Assembly (NCBI GenBank): GCA_009103225.1
Contig: RHPI01002069.1
Coordinates: 956,802-1,020,801, forward strand
Direction: 5' to 3'
Origin: Chlorokybus atmophyticus
Lineage: Eukaryota; Streptophyta; Chlorokybophyceae; Chlorokybales; Chlorokybaceae
DNA: 64,000 nt
Positions 34,670 to 46,984 of the stretch are shown one piece after another. Within the stretch, counting starts at the first letter, position 1; the number at the start of each line of letters is the position of its first letter. The notes under the pieces were generated by a model. It was given only the letters and a program-made list of their open reading frames with translations. It made no database searches and was not told the origin of the DNA. The position numbers and the translations under genes are program-made.

Positions 34670-37455
34670 ATGCCTGTGGTGCCTCAGGCGCTGGTCGCGG
34701 CCGCTGTGGCCGTGTCGGCCCTGGCGGTCAAGACGGTCGTGCGCAGGAGGCGACGGAGGCGACGGGTGAGTTGGGAGGTTGCTGAAAACATTTGACGATG
34801 ACCAAGGCTGTGTTACCATCGTGTTTGACGTGGATCGTTGCTCTGTATGGCTCGAAGCGATCCACGCATTGCCAGCAAACTTATGTATGCAACGAATGCG
34901 TTATTCCCCTTGGCTTCTGTTGCTAGCATGGTGCTTTGTAAGTCAACTGCATTTCAACTTGACTATGTTGGCCAATTGACGATTATCCTGTGGCACTAAC
35001 ACGTCATTAACATGTCTGCGTAGCTGCTCACTTTGATGTGACTGACACTGCAAATAGTGATCTCAGTCTCCCCCCGCCCCTCATTTCTGGTCGTTTGTCA
35101 GGCTCTGTCTGCTACCCAGAAGCACACAGAGCATGCACATGCAAAGACAAGTGTGTTTCGTGATGCGCCGGCTGGCGAAGAAAGCAATGAGGCAGACACG
35201 ACTGGAAGGTCTGTGGAAGGTACTGAAGAAGAGACGCGCGTTCCGCGTGCTGGACGGGAATGCGCAGCAACCGTTGCAACAACAAGCGATGACAGGTCAG
35301 AGCACGCCTGTGCTATTCTTACATAGGCCATTTAACACAAGGTATTGCATTTTCAAACCACCTTGGTTGTATAGATAAGGCAGCTCACGTACAGAGTTCG
35401 GCCTGGCGTACATAGCGTTGTTCAAGCCTTAAACAGGATGTATTTATTTTATTGGCGACATCTGATCTTTGGTTGCTGCGCAGTCCACTAGATCAACTGA
35501 GTGCGATAGCTGTTGCGCGTGGTCTCGTTGACGATCCGAGCGATTCATGGACACGAGCGCTGCTGAGACGTTTCTTGAACACCAAGAAAGGAGACCCGCA
35601 TGCCGCGGCAGAGGCGCTGGCGAGAACAAAAGCATGGCGCAAGGAGTATGGCGCCGACACACTTTTACAGGTGACTAGTTACACTGCTACACTGAGAAGC
35701 TCACGCACAATCGGACGCAGTACACATTGAAGTCATTGGTAAGCTTTGAAGAGATATAGCTTGCATTACATAATGGGTTGTGACAGAGAAAGGGATTCAT
35801 TGTCAGTGGGTGGAGCAGAGTTGTTTTCATGCTGATGTTTGTACGCGAAGCATGCTACACAGATTGCTGCGCACAGTGCCCTGACCTTGCCAGCGCGAAA
35901 GTGTTGGAGGCTGACTGTGCTGGCGTGGCAGGATTTCGAATATCCCGAGTGGGCAAAGGTGTACGAGATATACCCGCATGGCCACCACCAAACGGACAAA
36001 CTTGGACACCCTGTGTACATAGAAAGGCTTGGACGCCTGGACACCAGCGCCCTTACGAAAGTAAGCCTTGCCCCTTGTCAGCTGCCAGCAGCACTTACAT
36101 GCACTGTAAGCAGGATTGACACAAACACCGCAGGTGACCACTATGGACAGGATGCTGCGGCGGCACATCTGGGAATGGGAAGTGTTAACCAGGTGGAAAT
36201 GGCCGGCATGCGCAGCTTTCTTAGGCTGCGATGTTGTTGACCAAAGCTTTGCCATCATTGACCTTGGTGGCAACCAGGCATGTACACCAACTTTGTTGTA
36301 AGCAATGCATACATGGGTGTACAAGCATTGCAACATTTGCTGATGGGGATGCGTGCGACAGGGTGTGATGAAGTTGTTTAGGGAAGGCAGCAAGTTTCTG
36401 AAGGCAATACTACAGGTGGACACAGAGCACTTTCCACAGGTAGCAGAGTTGCTTCTGTCATTGCAACAGGACTCGCTTTATGCCGCAAACAACGGCTAGC
36501 AGCTGCCATCACAAGTAACAGCAGCGCCGCTTCACGCAGACACTGTACAAGATGGTGGTTGTAAACGCACCTTGGACATTTAAGGCCGTGTGGGCCATGA
36601 TGCGGCCCTGGCTTCCCTCAACGACGGCAGCGAAGATACAAGTTTGCGGGGGTGATTTTAAGAAAACATTGCTGCAGTACATTGATGAGGAGTAAGCAAC
36701 CGTTACACTTGGCAGTGCTGGCTTTGCTTGCGAACTTTGCCAGTCTAAACACCCTGCTTATAAATACATGTATTCTGCAGCAAGCTGCCTGCATTTCTTG
36801 GCGGCACATGCGTGTGTCCTGGTGGAGACTGTCTTGCATACGAACCTGGCCCGTGGCAAGGATGTCAGAAGCCTTGGGAGGTATGTGGCAGTTATAATGA
36901 CATTGTTGACCATTGCAGTCTGCGGTCCCTTTGGTACACTGATGTACGTAACAAGCATTGTCACCGTCATCAACTTACAAGGCATTGTTGTCAATGGCAG
37001 CACGTTTCAGCGAATCTGAGCGGTACAAGTTTAAGGCTTCGCATACCTTCAAGGGAGCATATGGTGAGAATTCTTGTTCGATACTTGCAAGTCTCACGCA
37101 CAGCTTGTGACGACTAAGCTGATGTGCAGGAGGTGGACATCGCGCCGGCGTCATCTGCATCAAGCTGGCCAGAGTAAGGGTGACCGCATGCACCACCCTC
37201 ATCCGGATTCCACCTGTTGCCGACATACTTGAGCTGTCTCTTTGTTGTGTATGTTGTGCCGCAGTAACTACTGCAATCTGTCTGTGTTTATTGATGTTGT
37301 TCTCAGCGTTAGTTCACGTGTGCGGGAGTACTGCACAGTTGCGGGCTGGTCAGCATTTCCATCAGCCTCAGCCAGCATGTGATTTCTGCAGGTCCGCTGA
37401 GTTCAGCACACCACGCGAGGAGTTCTTAGAGGATTGGTTTCCCGAATCTTGCTGA
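34670..37455 (+). CDS. Sec14-like CRAL-TRIO protein with N-terminal membrane segment
   Basis: Supported exons: 34670-34765, 35102-35295, 35484-35670, 35932-36060, 36134-36277, 36362-36439, 36540-36691, 36781-36880 (360 residues, phases closing). Residues 4-24 form a hydrophobic segment followed by eight Arg. A hydrophilic linker comes next, then CRAL-TRIO-N (LLRRFLNTKKGDPHAAAEAL) and the lipid-binding domain: HPVYIERLGRLD, FAIIDLGG, VVVNAPWTFKAVWAMMRPWL, KLPAFLGGTCVC. Sec14 proteins exchange phosphatidylinositol and other lipids. Intron 5 has a GC donor (AACCAG|GCATGT). The C-terminus is unresolved: exon 9 may start at 36982 (frame with SERYKFKASHTFKGAYG) or near 36999. The final exon 37392-37455 (EFSTPREEFLEDW) fits only the second phase path. 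Confidence 0.87.
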
Positions 37456-38589
37456 CAGAGCAGTGCAATCCCAGCTGTTGGCAATCTGTAGGGCATACGC
37501 AGTGCAACTGCAGGCTGACGGAAAACAATGCTCTGCCAAGGTACTTCTGCATTAGTATGACATGTGCGCGCGCTGCCAACTTGGGCGCAACGCTTATGGC
37601 AGTGTTCGCAGGTTGCAAGATGTTGTCACACCCGACTATCATGCAGCCTCGTATCAATCTGTACCCTGCCTATTGGCGCTGCTATTGGCATTGCTTGGTG
37701 GTTTGGTGACAACATAGAGCTGTATATATGTAGCATTCTTAGGTTGATTGATTAGTTAGTCTTGTATAGTAAAGGCGTGTGCACATTGTGTACGCATACA
37801 TTGATGCTGAATAAGGTGCCCTTCAACGGATGTTGGGCTCCTGTACTGCCTGTCCGCCAGCCCCTTTCTCCTGCCTCACCCGTGAGATGCGTTGTAGCGT
37901 TGTTAGTAAGGCAATGCACTGCACAGAATGTCAGGTGACATCGGGAGCGACGCGTTTGTTGGGCTGTGCGGGACCCACGCATACAACCATGCACGATGCA
38001 GTTCGCGGCGGGGTTCTGGCATTAAGCGCATTGCCTGATGAGTGCCAGCGGGTGCGCTCAGGGTAAATATGTGCACTCATGTTTGTCTGCGTGGGGAACA
38101 TATACATCTCTTAATATGAACTGTTTAACGACCTGTCACTACAGGCAACACTGTCTTGAATGCGAGACAGCACCACATTGCACACTGCGGTGTGACTTGG
38201 ATGTGCGTGACCCACCTTGCATCTTTTGTACACATTATGCCAACGTCATGTGTTGTTGTAACGTCGTGCAGTTTGGCACAGTATGCCGCTGCAGTTGTCC
38301 TGTCAAAGTCAAGTTTTCTGCCATCAACATTTGCATCGTTGCTCTGAGTTCCACGCAACAGGAGCTCATGCTTTCACCAGCCGCAACAAGCAGTAGTCAC
38401 CTGTGCTGCCACTACTGGCAGTGCTAAGTTGCACGCAAAAGCACTGCAAGTGTGACCTGTTATGAGCTCTGCACTGCTCTCACTCAGTACGTATCAACAG
38501 CAGTACACACAAAAGACTACTGTACAAAAGACATATGCGTCCAAAGGTTGCGGCATCAGGGAAGTAACAGCATGTGTGACAATCTGTAA
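37456..38589. other. Convergent intergenic region
   Basis: 1.1 kb between the Sec14-like and borealin-like stops. I see no coding frame or repeat worth naming. Confidence 0.5.
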
Positions 38590-40438
38590 CTATGTTCTCT
38601 TCTCCTCTAACAACTGATCAATCTGACTCTTCATTTTCCTAAGCACGTGATTAACGCTCTCGTCCAGCTCTGCAGTGCGCATGCTCTGCAAGTCCAGCAG
38701 CGAATCTCCGACCTTGATGGTTAAGTTGTAGTTTGGTGACGATGCAGGGTCCGGAGAACACGCGTCTCGTTGTTGAGTTGTTGTCACGACTGTAGTGGCA
38801 GAGTGCGCAGCTGCACGCGTTCTCCTCACCGTTGCCTGCACACTGCAAGCAAAGCAAGTGCACAGCTGTCACCACATTTGCGCCAATTGGACGGCCCAGC
38901 TGTGTGCTTCTTCTACCAGCATACAGCAACATGCATCCTTACGTGACTGTCGCGGGGGCAGAAGGCGTGTTAAGCATCAGCGCGCGCACGGTGCTGGACA
39001 CGGGTCCCGGGGTGACCATACCATCCGCGGTGCAGACACCCAATGGCGATCCATTGGCAGACAACACGAGTTCCCCTGGCCTCGGGGCGCGCGCCGTCAT
39101 GGGGCTCCTGCCCACATCAGGACCCAACCGCAGCGCCGTACTGACCTGGAGAAAACGCTCATCTTATAAGGGCGCGATGGTTGTGAATTGAGTACTGGAA
39201 GGCAGGGAAAAGGATGCAGGCGTCCTAGTTAGCAACCGCGATAAGCGTATGTTGTGTACCTGCATTGGTGTGGCCATGGGAGTGGCTGAAACCTGCCTGC
39301 TCGCTTTGGACCGTGTCACGCGCTGTGCTGTTGCCGGCACCAACAGCGTCTCAGGCATCACGTTCTCGAGCTGCGGGTGTAGTGGGGGCTGCGGGAACAG
39401 CACGGCCACACATGCGTGTCAAGGTGTGTCTCCAACTGCTCTCAACCACACCAGAGTGGTTGATGTCACGTTAACACAACATCATCACGCACCATCTTTG
39501 GAGGACGGCCACGGCGCCTTGGGGGCTTGGCAGCTGCAGTAGCCTCTGCACATGCGATGGCTCGTGTTTAACACCCAATGCTTGTCTAGCACATGCATTA
39601 GAAACAGCATTATGCAGATATGCTTGCCTGGCACCGGTGCTCCTGCTGCCATGGTTGCGTCGACAGATGTAACGGCTGGAGCGCTCGTCTGCTGCTCTTG
39701 TCCAATGGCAAAGTGTCTCGACTTGTACACACTTAGACTGCCGCAGTACTTGGCATTGAACTCAGCATGGCGCATTTTCAACACCTGCCGGCATGCTCAA
39801 CACGAGTCACGACCTTGTCGCATGTGCACACAAAAGATACTTCTCTTACCTCTGGAGGCACGCTTTGCATGACCTCATCATACGTCTTGCGCAGCTCTTC
39901 CACGACAACACTCATGTCGGCTACTAAAGCCTCCAATCTCCGCTTCACTGCAAGAAATCATGCTGACTTCAGTGATCCTGAGTGCTTGCAACAAGAAGTC
40001 TCATGCATTGCCCATTGCAGTGGCCATCGGCCAGCATTGCGCACACTCAAAAACCACTTGTAGAACTGCATTGTCCTACGGACATACTTTACACTCAACA
40101 TTGGTGCATGCTACAGCGGTTGATTGCTAAACCAGATACGCTACAAGCTTTTCCAACATTAAGTCAGAAAGCATCCAGGAAGTGTGAATCGGTGCACGTG
40201 CAATAGAGTTGGTACCTTCTACTTGTATCTCAGCAACCATGGTCTCCGCCAGCTCCGCCCGCGCCGCGTGCAACCGGTCTGCATCATCTGCAACAATAGC
40301 AGCGAAAATATTCTTGCGAACGCCGGCTCTGTCCACGCCTTCCTCGGCGGCGGTGACAACATTGCCCTCGTTGACGTCCTGGCGCAGATCCCCAAGCGGC
40401 TGCCGGCCGCCGCCCCTCTTCCCCCTGCCCCTGACCAT
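38590..40438 (-). CDS. Borealin-like chromosomal passenger complex subunit
   Basis: Seven exons: 40438-40216, 39947-39850, 39784-39628, 39545-39493, 39388-39260, 39145-38943, 38842-38590; about 371 aa. The N-terminal helical part (AEIQVEVKRRLEALVADMSV, then VVEELRKTYDEVMQ) corresponds to the borealin helix that bundles with INCENP and survivin. The middle is basic, with an AT-hook-like KPPRRRGRPPK. The C-terminal domain has ELVLSANGSPLGV, then YNLTIKVGDSLLDLQ and a final helix. This parallels the GNGSPLAD plus dimerisation domain of animal borealin. The CPC localises Aurora B to centromeres and midzone. Intron 3 has a GC donor (CCAG|GCAAGC). The start is the first ATG in frame; an in-frame GC-rich region continues upstream without one. 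Confidence 0.8.
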
Positions 40439-41145
40439 AGCTCGAGCCGCAGTCAACCGCTCCCGACAGTCTAGTACATAGACACCACCCCTCTGTAACC
40501 CGCTTACCCCAACCCCAACCCCACCGCCACCCTCACCGCCGCCGTCGCCGCCCACAACGCCACCACCAGGCAACTTTGTTGCCGTTGCTGCAATTCAAAT
40601 CCAAGGCGGGTAAACCCTAGCCGCGCGATACAGGAAACCTTCTTTCCGGCAATCCGGTTCGGAAGCTTGGCTGTTGGTTGGTTCAGTGAGCTTGACGCTT
40701 GGTTCAGTGAGCTCCCCCGGCTCCCTCCCTTACGTAACGCTTCCAGGCGTAAAGGCGCTGCGCCCAGGCAACTGTGAGTGTGTTTGTGTGTGCGTTGAGT
40801 GTGAGTGTTAAGTGTAGTGTAGTGGCGCTGTGTGTTCAGCTGAACACTAATTTGAGGGGTTACAGCTGGCTTGACACACTACGACTACAATCTAAGGTGG
40901 TCGCCCGTTTCAGTGCTGCAGAGGTGAGTTGCATTGCGCAACGTGTCCGTCTGCATGCACAGCATGCCAACCACCCATAAAGTTGCTCACCAAGCCACTG
41001 TCATCCAGCGCTCACCCCATGCAACAAAGGTCCCACTTAGCAGGCGAGGAGAGGTCAGGAGAGGAGCCAGGAGGTGAGTGTGACAAGGAGCAGGGCAACA
41101 AGCAAATTGACAACAAGCAGAAACACGAAGACTTAAGAGTGCAAG
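40439..41145. promoter_or_regulatory. Shared 5' region, borealin-like (-) and MYND-CS (+)
   Basis: 707 bp between divergent ATGs. There is a CCG/CCA-rich stretch at 40500-40570. A GAGGAGAGG purine cluster at 41043-41075 is likely in the 5' UTR of the plus gene. Confidence 0.45.
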
Positions 41146-42653
41146 ATGGTGCTTGAGGGCCGAGATAGCTACATTATCAAGAAAGAATGCGGTAAGGAGG
41201 CACAAATAGTCGTAGTCGATGATAGATAAGGCAGCGCTGTGCACGTGCACGTCAACAGGGTTGTGTCTCCCTTGCTTTTTGTTTGCAGGCAACTGCGGTG
41301 CGGACGGCACTGGGGAGGTGGCCCTGTCGAGGTGTGCGCGATGCCACGGCGCGTACTACTGCTCTGCGCGGTGCCAGAAGAGCGCCTGGCCCTTCCACAG
41401 ACCCTACTGCAGGCAAGTAACAGGTTAAGATAGGACTAGAACTGTCGTGTGAACACTTGTGTTTTGTCTTGATGCATGTGTGCTGAGGAGGTTTGTCCAT
41501 GCGCAGGCGCAATGACTTTGCGGATGCCTTGGAGCAGCACGGGGACGCCGAGTTTGCGGGGTGGCTGCGCAAGCACAACAAGATAGGCGTGCTGCGTGAC
41601 GGTGAGCTTAAGCAATGCATGAACTGAGCTTAATCAAATCATGACTCAACACCAAATTCTGTTGGTTCTGTTGGTAGATGAGGTGGGGAGAATATTGGAG
41701 AAGGAGCAGAGCCTGCAATCGATGTACGGGCTGGCGAACCCCGCCGAGGGCATCGTACCCCCCAAATACAGTGAGCAGGAGCGCGAACGCATAATCGCCG
41801 CCGCCAACGGCGAGCGGGAAGCCCGCGCACAACTAACCGCAAAAGGTGGTGACTGATTCTTCTCTCCCCAGCCAGGTGGTTTATTGTACTGATGAAGTAA
41901 TGCGATATCAGAGCGCCATTGGATGAGCATCAAGGTGGACCCAACACTGGGTGCCGACATGGGCACACTAAAATGGAGGCAGACTCAGGCGTGCGTGGAG
42001 GTGAGTGCGTAGCACACTGTAGTGGTGTCTGTGAAGTGATAAGTGTTGATGTGCCTGTGTTGAGCTTACACACACTGCAGTTGTATCTGCTCGTGGGCGA
42101 TGACGTGGGGGCGAGGGATGTTGAAGTTGTCCTCACGAGCATGCACCTGCGCATTGTGATCAAGGGGGAGGTCTGCATTATGGGCGAGCTGGCGCAGCCC
42201 ATCAAGCGCGACGACAGCACGTGGATGCTTGGTGAGACTCATTGGCAGGCACACTCTGTTCTTAGCGAGCATGCAGGAACGTTGTGCAGTGACGTGATGA
42301 TGTGGGATGGTTGTACTTGTTGAAAGAGGGCGGTGTGTTGGAGCTGGTGATGCTCAAGCGCAATCGCCGCGGGTTTTATGAGGACAAGACGGATAACAGG
42401 CACACCTTCTGGTGGAGCCTGGTGGCCAGTGGTCCAAGACTGGAAGGGGAGGAAGAGGTGACGTGATGCAAATGGTTGTAGAATGTTGCTTGCCATGCAC
42501 AGGGTTGCTATTTCGACCTGATCATCGTTCAGGATTGACAGTCAGTTGTGCCTGCAGGTGCCGAATGCCTACTTCAACACCGAGTACGACACGGATATCA
42601 CTATTGACAAGTGCCGGCCAAAGAAGATGCGCGGGGCTACAAGAACCAAGTGA
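41146..42653 (+). CDS. MYND zinc finger-CS domain protein
   Basis: Eight exons: 41146-41191, 41289-41412, 41507-41601, 41678-41845, 41912-42000, 42081-42231, 42327-42457, 42558-42653; about 299 aa. Residues ~15-57 are a MYND finger: ECGNCGADG, then CARCHGAYYCSARCQKSAW and HRPYC, with all eight zinc ligands present. After a helical linker, a CS (p23/NudC-like) domain follows at ~160-255: LKWRQTQACVELYL, HLRIVIKG, DDSTWMLEGGVLELVMLKRN and FWWSLVASGP. MYND fingers bind proline-rich partners; NudC-type CS domains are Hsp90-linked co-chaperones. A client- or chromatin-linked co-chaperone is therefore plausible but unproven. Intron 2 has a GC donor (TGCAG|GCAAGT). Confidence 0.9.
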
Positions 42654-43088
42654 GGCAGAGTGAATGAGTACATAGCATAGGTACAGAAGGCTAACAGCTT
42701 GAAGATAGCAAGATATCAAAAGCAATTGACACTGGAGCAAACAACTCCTTTGTCACTTGTTTACAATTGCTCTTTTATGTTACCTGGGTGTGGCAGACCT
42801 TCGCGTATAAAAAAATCTAGCAAGCTGCAGCTAATTGCATGTGTGTCGCATCTGTGTTACACAGCTACCTTTCCACACTGCATCCGCTGAGCTGGCTGCT
42901 CTCATACATACATGCATATCCTACAACTATTTGTCATACTGGTACAACAAGTTGTTCATGCATAAATATGCATCGTAGTCCCTGATACTGTAAGTCACCA
43001 TGCTACCGTCCACCAATCTTTCCCGCCACCTCTCTGTTCCGGCTATTCCTGCTCACAGCAACAACGGCACGTCATGACAGATACGCAA
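42654..43088. other. Short convergent intergenic region
   Basis: 435 bp between the two convergent stops. There is nothing to annotate beyond presumed 3' UTRs. Confidence 0.5.
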
Positions 43089-45456
43089 TCAGCAACTCAC
43101 AAGTGCCAAACTGCAGACATATCAGGCAAACAACTTTCAACGGGACAACTGAACTACAGACATCACAAACAAACATACCTTAGTGACGCACGAGGAGATT
43201 CGCCAAGTGGTGCACTTGGCGCTGAGTTCAGGCTTGGGTCCCCGAAAATCGCTGATGTTTTGGTAGCGTACTGCCCTTCAACATCTGACATGTTAAACAG
43301 CAAGTGAGCTGTGTACAAACGTCACAACCAAAAGGCAGTTGAAAAATTGATCACTTGTCCCGTGCAACTGCTATCAGCATATGCACCGCACTCTCAGCTG
43401 CGCGTACTGCGGATGTGGCGCTTGGGTTGATCTTTGGCACTAAGGTTGCCACCGTACAGGATGCCTTTCATGGCAGGATTTGCATCCGTTGTGCCTCGAG
43501 CCGTCCAAGCAGTTGGAGAGTCTTGGGAGCCATGTGATGACTCTTGCTTCAGCTCCGGCGCAGGACTCAGCTTGCTGTCAGATACAGGCAGCGGAGACAC
43601 TTTCGCTGTCCTCATGGAAGGAGGAGACTGCAATGGATTGCAGTGTTATCGCATCTCATTGTTCACATCACAAAAGCAGATGTTGATGCAAACGTACTGT
43701 GCTTTGGTTTTCCACGTATGATGAGATGACAGGGCTGGAACTGGGGTTGGGATGTGAGGACTCTTTGGTTGCGTACTGTCCTGAAACAGCTGCACGAGCA
43801 GACGCATACTCAGCATGCTGCATTCTCAAACTCATGCACACCACTGGTAACCAGGTCGCCGACCTCTTGTGTGTCTGCGGCTGGTTGGGCTTGGACCATC
43901 GCCACTGCCATAAATAATGGACTTGGCAGCGGAGCCCTCCATGTTTGCTGTCGGGGACCTCATGGGCGATTTGTGCGCAGCAGCAGGAGAGACAGCGGGT
44001 GCTGCGGCCTTTTGGTGCGGCGTGTTCGAGTGTGGCTGCGTGTTGTCTGCCCCAGTCTTTACGGTCAGGTGCTTTAGCAGCTCTCTAGTCGGGCTTACTG
44101 GCTGTTGCATTGAGACCTCTGCCGGCAGAGAAGCTGGCTGCTGTGCTGCTGCTGCTGCTTTTGCAGGTGCTGTTTGTGACCCAACAGCTTCTTGCTGTGT
44201 TGCTGCTGTAGCCACTGGTGCAGGTGCTGCTTGTGGCACCATTGTAGCTGTCGCAGGTGCCCTACTCGCCAATTGTTGCTGTTGTTGCTGCGTAGCTGCA
44301 GCTGGAGGTGAAGGTGCTGGCTGCACCGCTGTGCTACTTGAAACTTGTGCCTTGACGGTGGTTGGCTGTTGTTCGTGTGGAAGAGGGGTTATCTTGCGCA
44401 GCTGTTGGAGAGGAGTCAAGTTCTCGTGTTGCGGCTCTGTCCCGGCCGGTGACGCTTGATGGTTGTCTGAGCGCTTGTGAGGTGCAGTGGCAGCCTGTGC
44501 ATCTTGCGCACCGCTATAAATAACACTCTACATTGCAAAAGCAGGTTTAAGCTTGCGTACAGTTTTCCAGAGACAAAGTCAACACCGCTCAACAGCACGT
44601 TGCATCTGCGGCCGTGTCATCACGCACCTGTGCTGTGCTCTGTGTGGCCCTTGCTCCAGTAGTAAGCTTCCTTGCTGTTCTGCCAGTTGCTGCGGGTTGA
44701 TACCGGTGAGAGTCGACCTCAGCAGTTGCTGGAAAATCGACGTCAGGTGACGGGAACGAGCGAGGAGATTCTGCTGGGGATACTGAAGGCGAGTAGCTGC
44801 GGTTGTATGCTGCGAGGCAATCAAGCAATGCATGACGGTCGCTGATCACATTGGATGTGGCAATTGAATGAGCTATACCTTGAGGGTCATACACCTTGGA
44901 TGAGGCTAGGTCGCTCGGGCTCTTGGGTGTGCCATTACTATGAGCTGTGGGGGAAGGAGATAACCAATTACTCAACAGTGGTTCGCAAGAAGTAAGTGTT
45001 GGCAAGGCACGATGCCATACAGTAGGCATGTTGTGTCATGCGATGATGTTCATGTTGCGGGTGATATACCGCATTTACCCTAACCATGACACAGTCCCTG
45101 GGTGTCTACTGCCCCCCCGCGGCCCCCACTTCGCTTGATTAACTAGTACTTATAGCCCCACCCTACTCAACAAGGGCGGGGAGCTTTGTTGAGTATACTT
45201 TGAGACTACAACAATGCCTTCATTGGTGAGGGACCATGTAGGAGTGATACGGTGGTATCTACATGTGTTCACAACCAAAGGGTGACTCAAGAGCACAAGA
45301 AATGATACCCGAGAGTCTGTGCCATGCCCTTACATGTGCATTGTGCGCATGTGGTACTGACATGTGCCGCAAGCAGTTGTTTGCAGAGCGAGAGCGAGAG
45401 CGAGCGAGAGCGAGAGCGAGCGAGAGCGAGAGAGCGAGAGAGCGAGAGAGCGAGAG

Positions 45457-45516
<60 letters not shown>

Positions 45517-46984
45517 CGAGAGCGAGCGAGAGAGAGAGCGCGAGCGAGCGAGAGCGAGCGAGAGCGCGAGCGAGCGAGAGCGAGAGAGCGAGCGAGAGCG
45601 AGAGAGCGAGAGAGCGAGAGAGCGAGAGAGCGAGAGCGAGAGCGAGAGCGAGCGAGAGCGAGCGAGCGAGCGAGAGCGAGCGAGCGAGAGCGAGCGAGAG
45701 AGCGAGCGGGAGCGAGCGAGAGCGAGCGGGCGGGAGCGAGCGAGCGGGCGGGAGCGAGCGAGGGAGCGATCGAGAGGGAGCGAGCGAGCGAGGGAGGGAG
45801 CGAGCGAGCGAGGGGAAGGGCGAGCGAGAGAGGGGGGGAGGGCGAGCGCGAGTGGGGGAGCGAGCGTGAGAGGGGGAGCGAGGGGGAGAGAGGGGGAGCG
45901 AGAGAGAGAGAGAGAGGGGGGGAGAGAGAGGGGGGGGGGAGAGGGGGAAAGAGCGAGAGAGAGAGGGGGGCAGAGGGAGAGAGAGACTTCTTGGCAACGC
46001 ACCATGCACCATGTGCGCAGTTTCCGCCTTTGTTGGCGTGGACGTGTAGGAGCGCGCAAAGGACGGGCTGTGCGCTGTCGAGGACGGCGATGCCGGCACG
46101 GTTCGCGGTGATGGAGGGTGTGAGTCCAGACGCGCCAAAGCAAGTTGGACCAGCGGTGAGTTGAGAATGTCCTCGGTCATCCCATTGACAACAATTGCAC
46201 TCGTGCTGCTGCTGCTCCTCACTAAAGTGGCGTGCGCTGCTTCCATGCCGTTTATAGCTGGTGCCATGGCAGGATGGGAAGTGCCAGCTGTGCTCTGAGC
46301 AGAGGACCCAGTGATTGATTTGCGATCCTGAAACCCATGAACAATAAGTAATCACAAGTGAAGTGGTACACATCAGAAAATAAGATTTAGCTAGACACCA
46401 GCGCAGGTGCTAATAAGCATGCTGGAATGCAGATGTTTCGCGCGTGTTAACTACAACAGCGGTTATGCTGCTTGAAAGTTTGCAACACGTGATGAACACC
46501 AATTGATCGACTTGGGAGGGTACAAGTCCAACAACTGTGCAGCTAACACACCATAGGCAAGTTCTGTCTGCGTAGTGACTTGTCCTTAGAAATCAAGTCA
46601 CACAAGTCAGTCATCCCACTTGGATGGTTCACACCGCTACGCTTGAACTGTGCAACTAGTGGAAAAGCACGCACTGTTCAGAGCTGTTACAGATTAGTCT
46701 GCAAATTCAATCCGATCTTGCTTCTGTAATAACACCAAGCACACGCCACATAGTTGGAAAATGAACAAGTTCAGGTTGGAGCTTCTGCTGCAAAGCAACC
46801 CAAAAATAAAACCGTGAACAGCTTGGGTATGGCTGTGCAGATCGTCAGTTGACAAGAAAATGAACCATTAAAACCATGAAGACAGCCCCTCAACATCCAA
46901 TACCTTGCGCCCGCCGACCAGCAGCTTCAGCGCCAGCACACCGACGGCGGCGGCGGCCGCCGCCATCACCTGCGGCGGCGCCAT
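43089..46984 (-). CDS. Unrecognised Pro/Ser/Gln-rich membrane-anchored protein with duplicated motif
   Basis: Nine exons: 46984-46904, 46327-46003, 44944-44879, 44809-44628, 44494-43852, 43780-43716, 43627-43408, 43284-43179, 43110-43089; about 569 aa. Every junction closes in phase. Residues ~5-22 are a hydrophobic segment (VMAAAAAAVGVLALKLLV) followed by basic residues. The rest is disordered: Ser/Pro-rich (SYSPSVSPAESPRSFPSPD), then Ala/Gln-rich with a poly-Gln run. Two related units sit near the C-terminus: KSIIYGSGDG...GQYATKESS (~409-441) and KGILYGGNLS...GQYATKTSA (~508-539), each with a basic RR/KRH middle. I do not recognise the family and assign no function. The last three exons depend on a weak donor (CGCA|GTACGC); otherwise the protein ends at a TGA near 43394. 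Confidence 0.75.
45380..45990. repeat. Long (GAGAGAGC)n purine-rich repeat
   Basis: About 610 bp of GAGAGC/GAGC/GAGAGA units on the plus strand, degrading to GGGGGAG towards 45990. It fills much of intron 2 (44945-46002) of the repeat protein gene. Near-mirror symmetry of the polypurine strand allows triplex (H-DNA). All six frames look open, giving Arg/Glu/Ser ORFs up to ~350 codons, which are artefacts. Confidence 0.95.

Noticed and set aside
45259-46373. Open frames up to ~350 codons of Arg/Glu/Ser or Ser/Leu/Arg on both strands
   Set aside because: All six frames are open because of the GAGAGAGC repeat. It lies in an intron of a phase-consistent gene.
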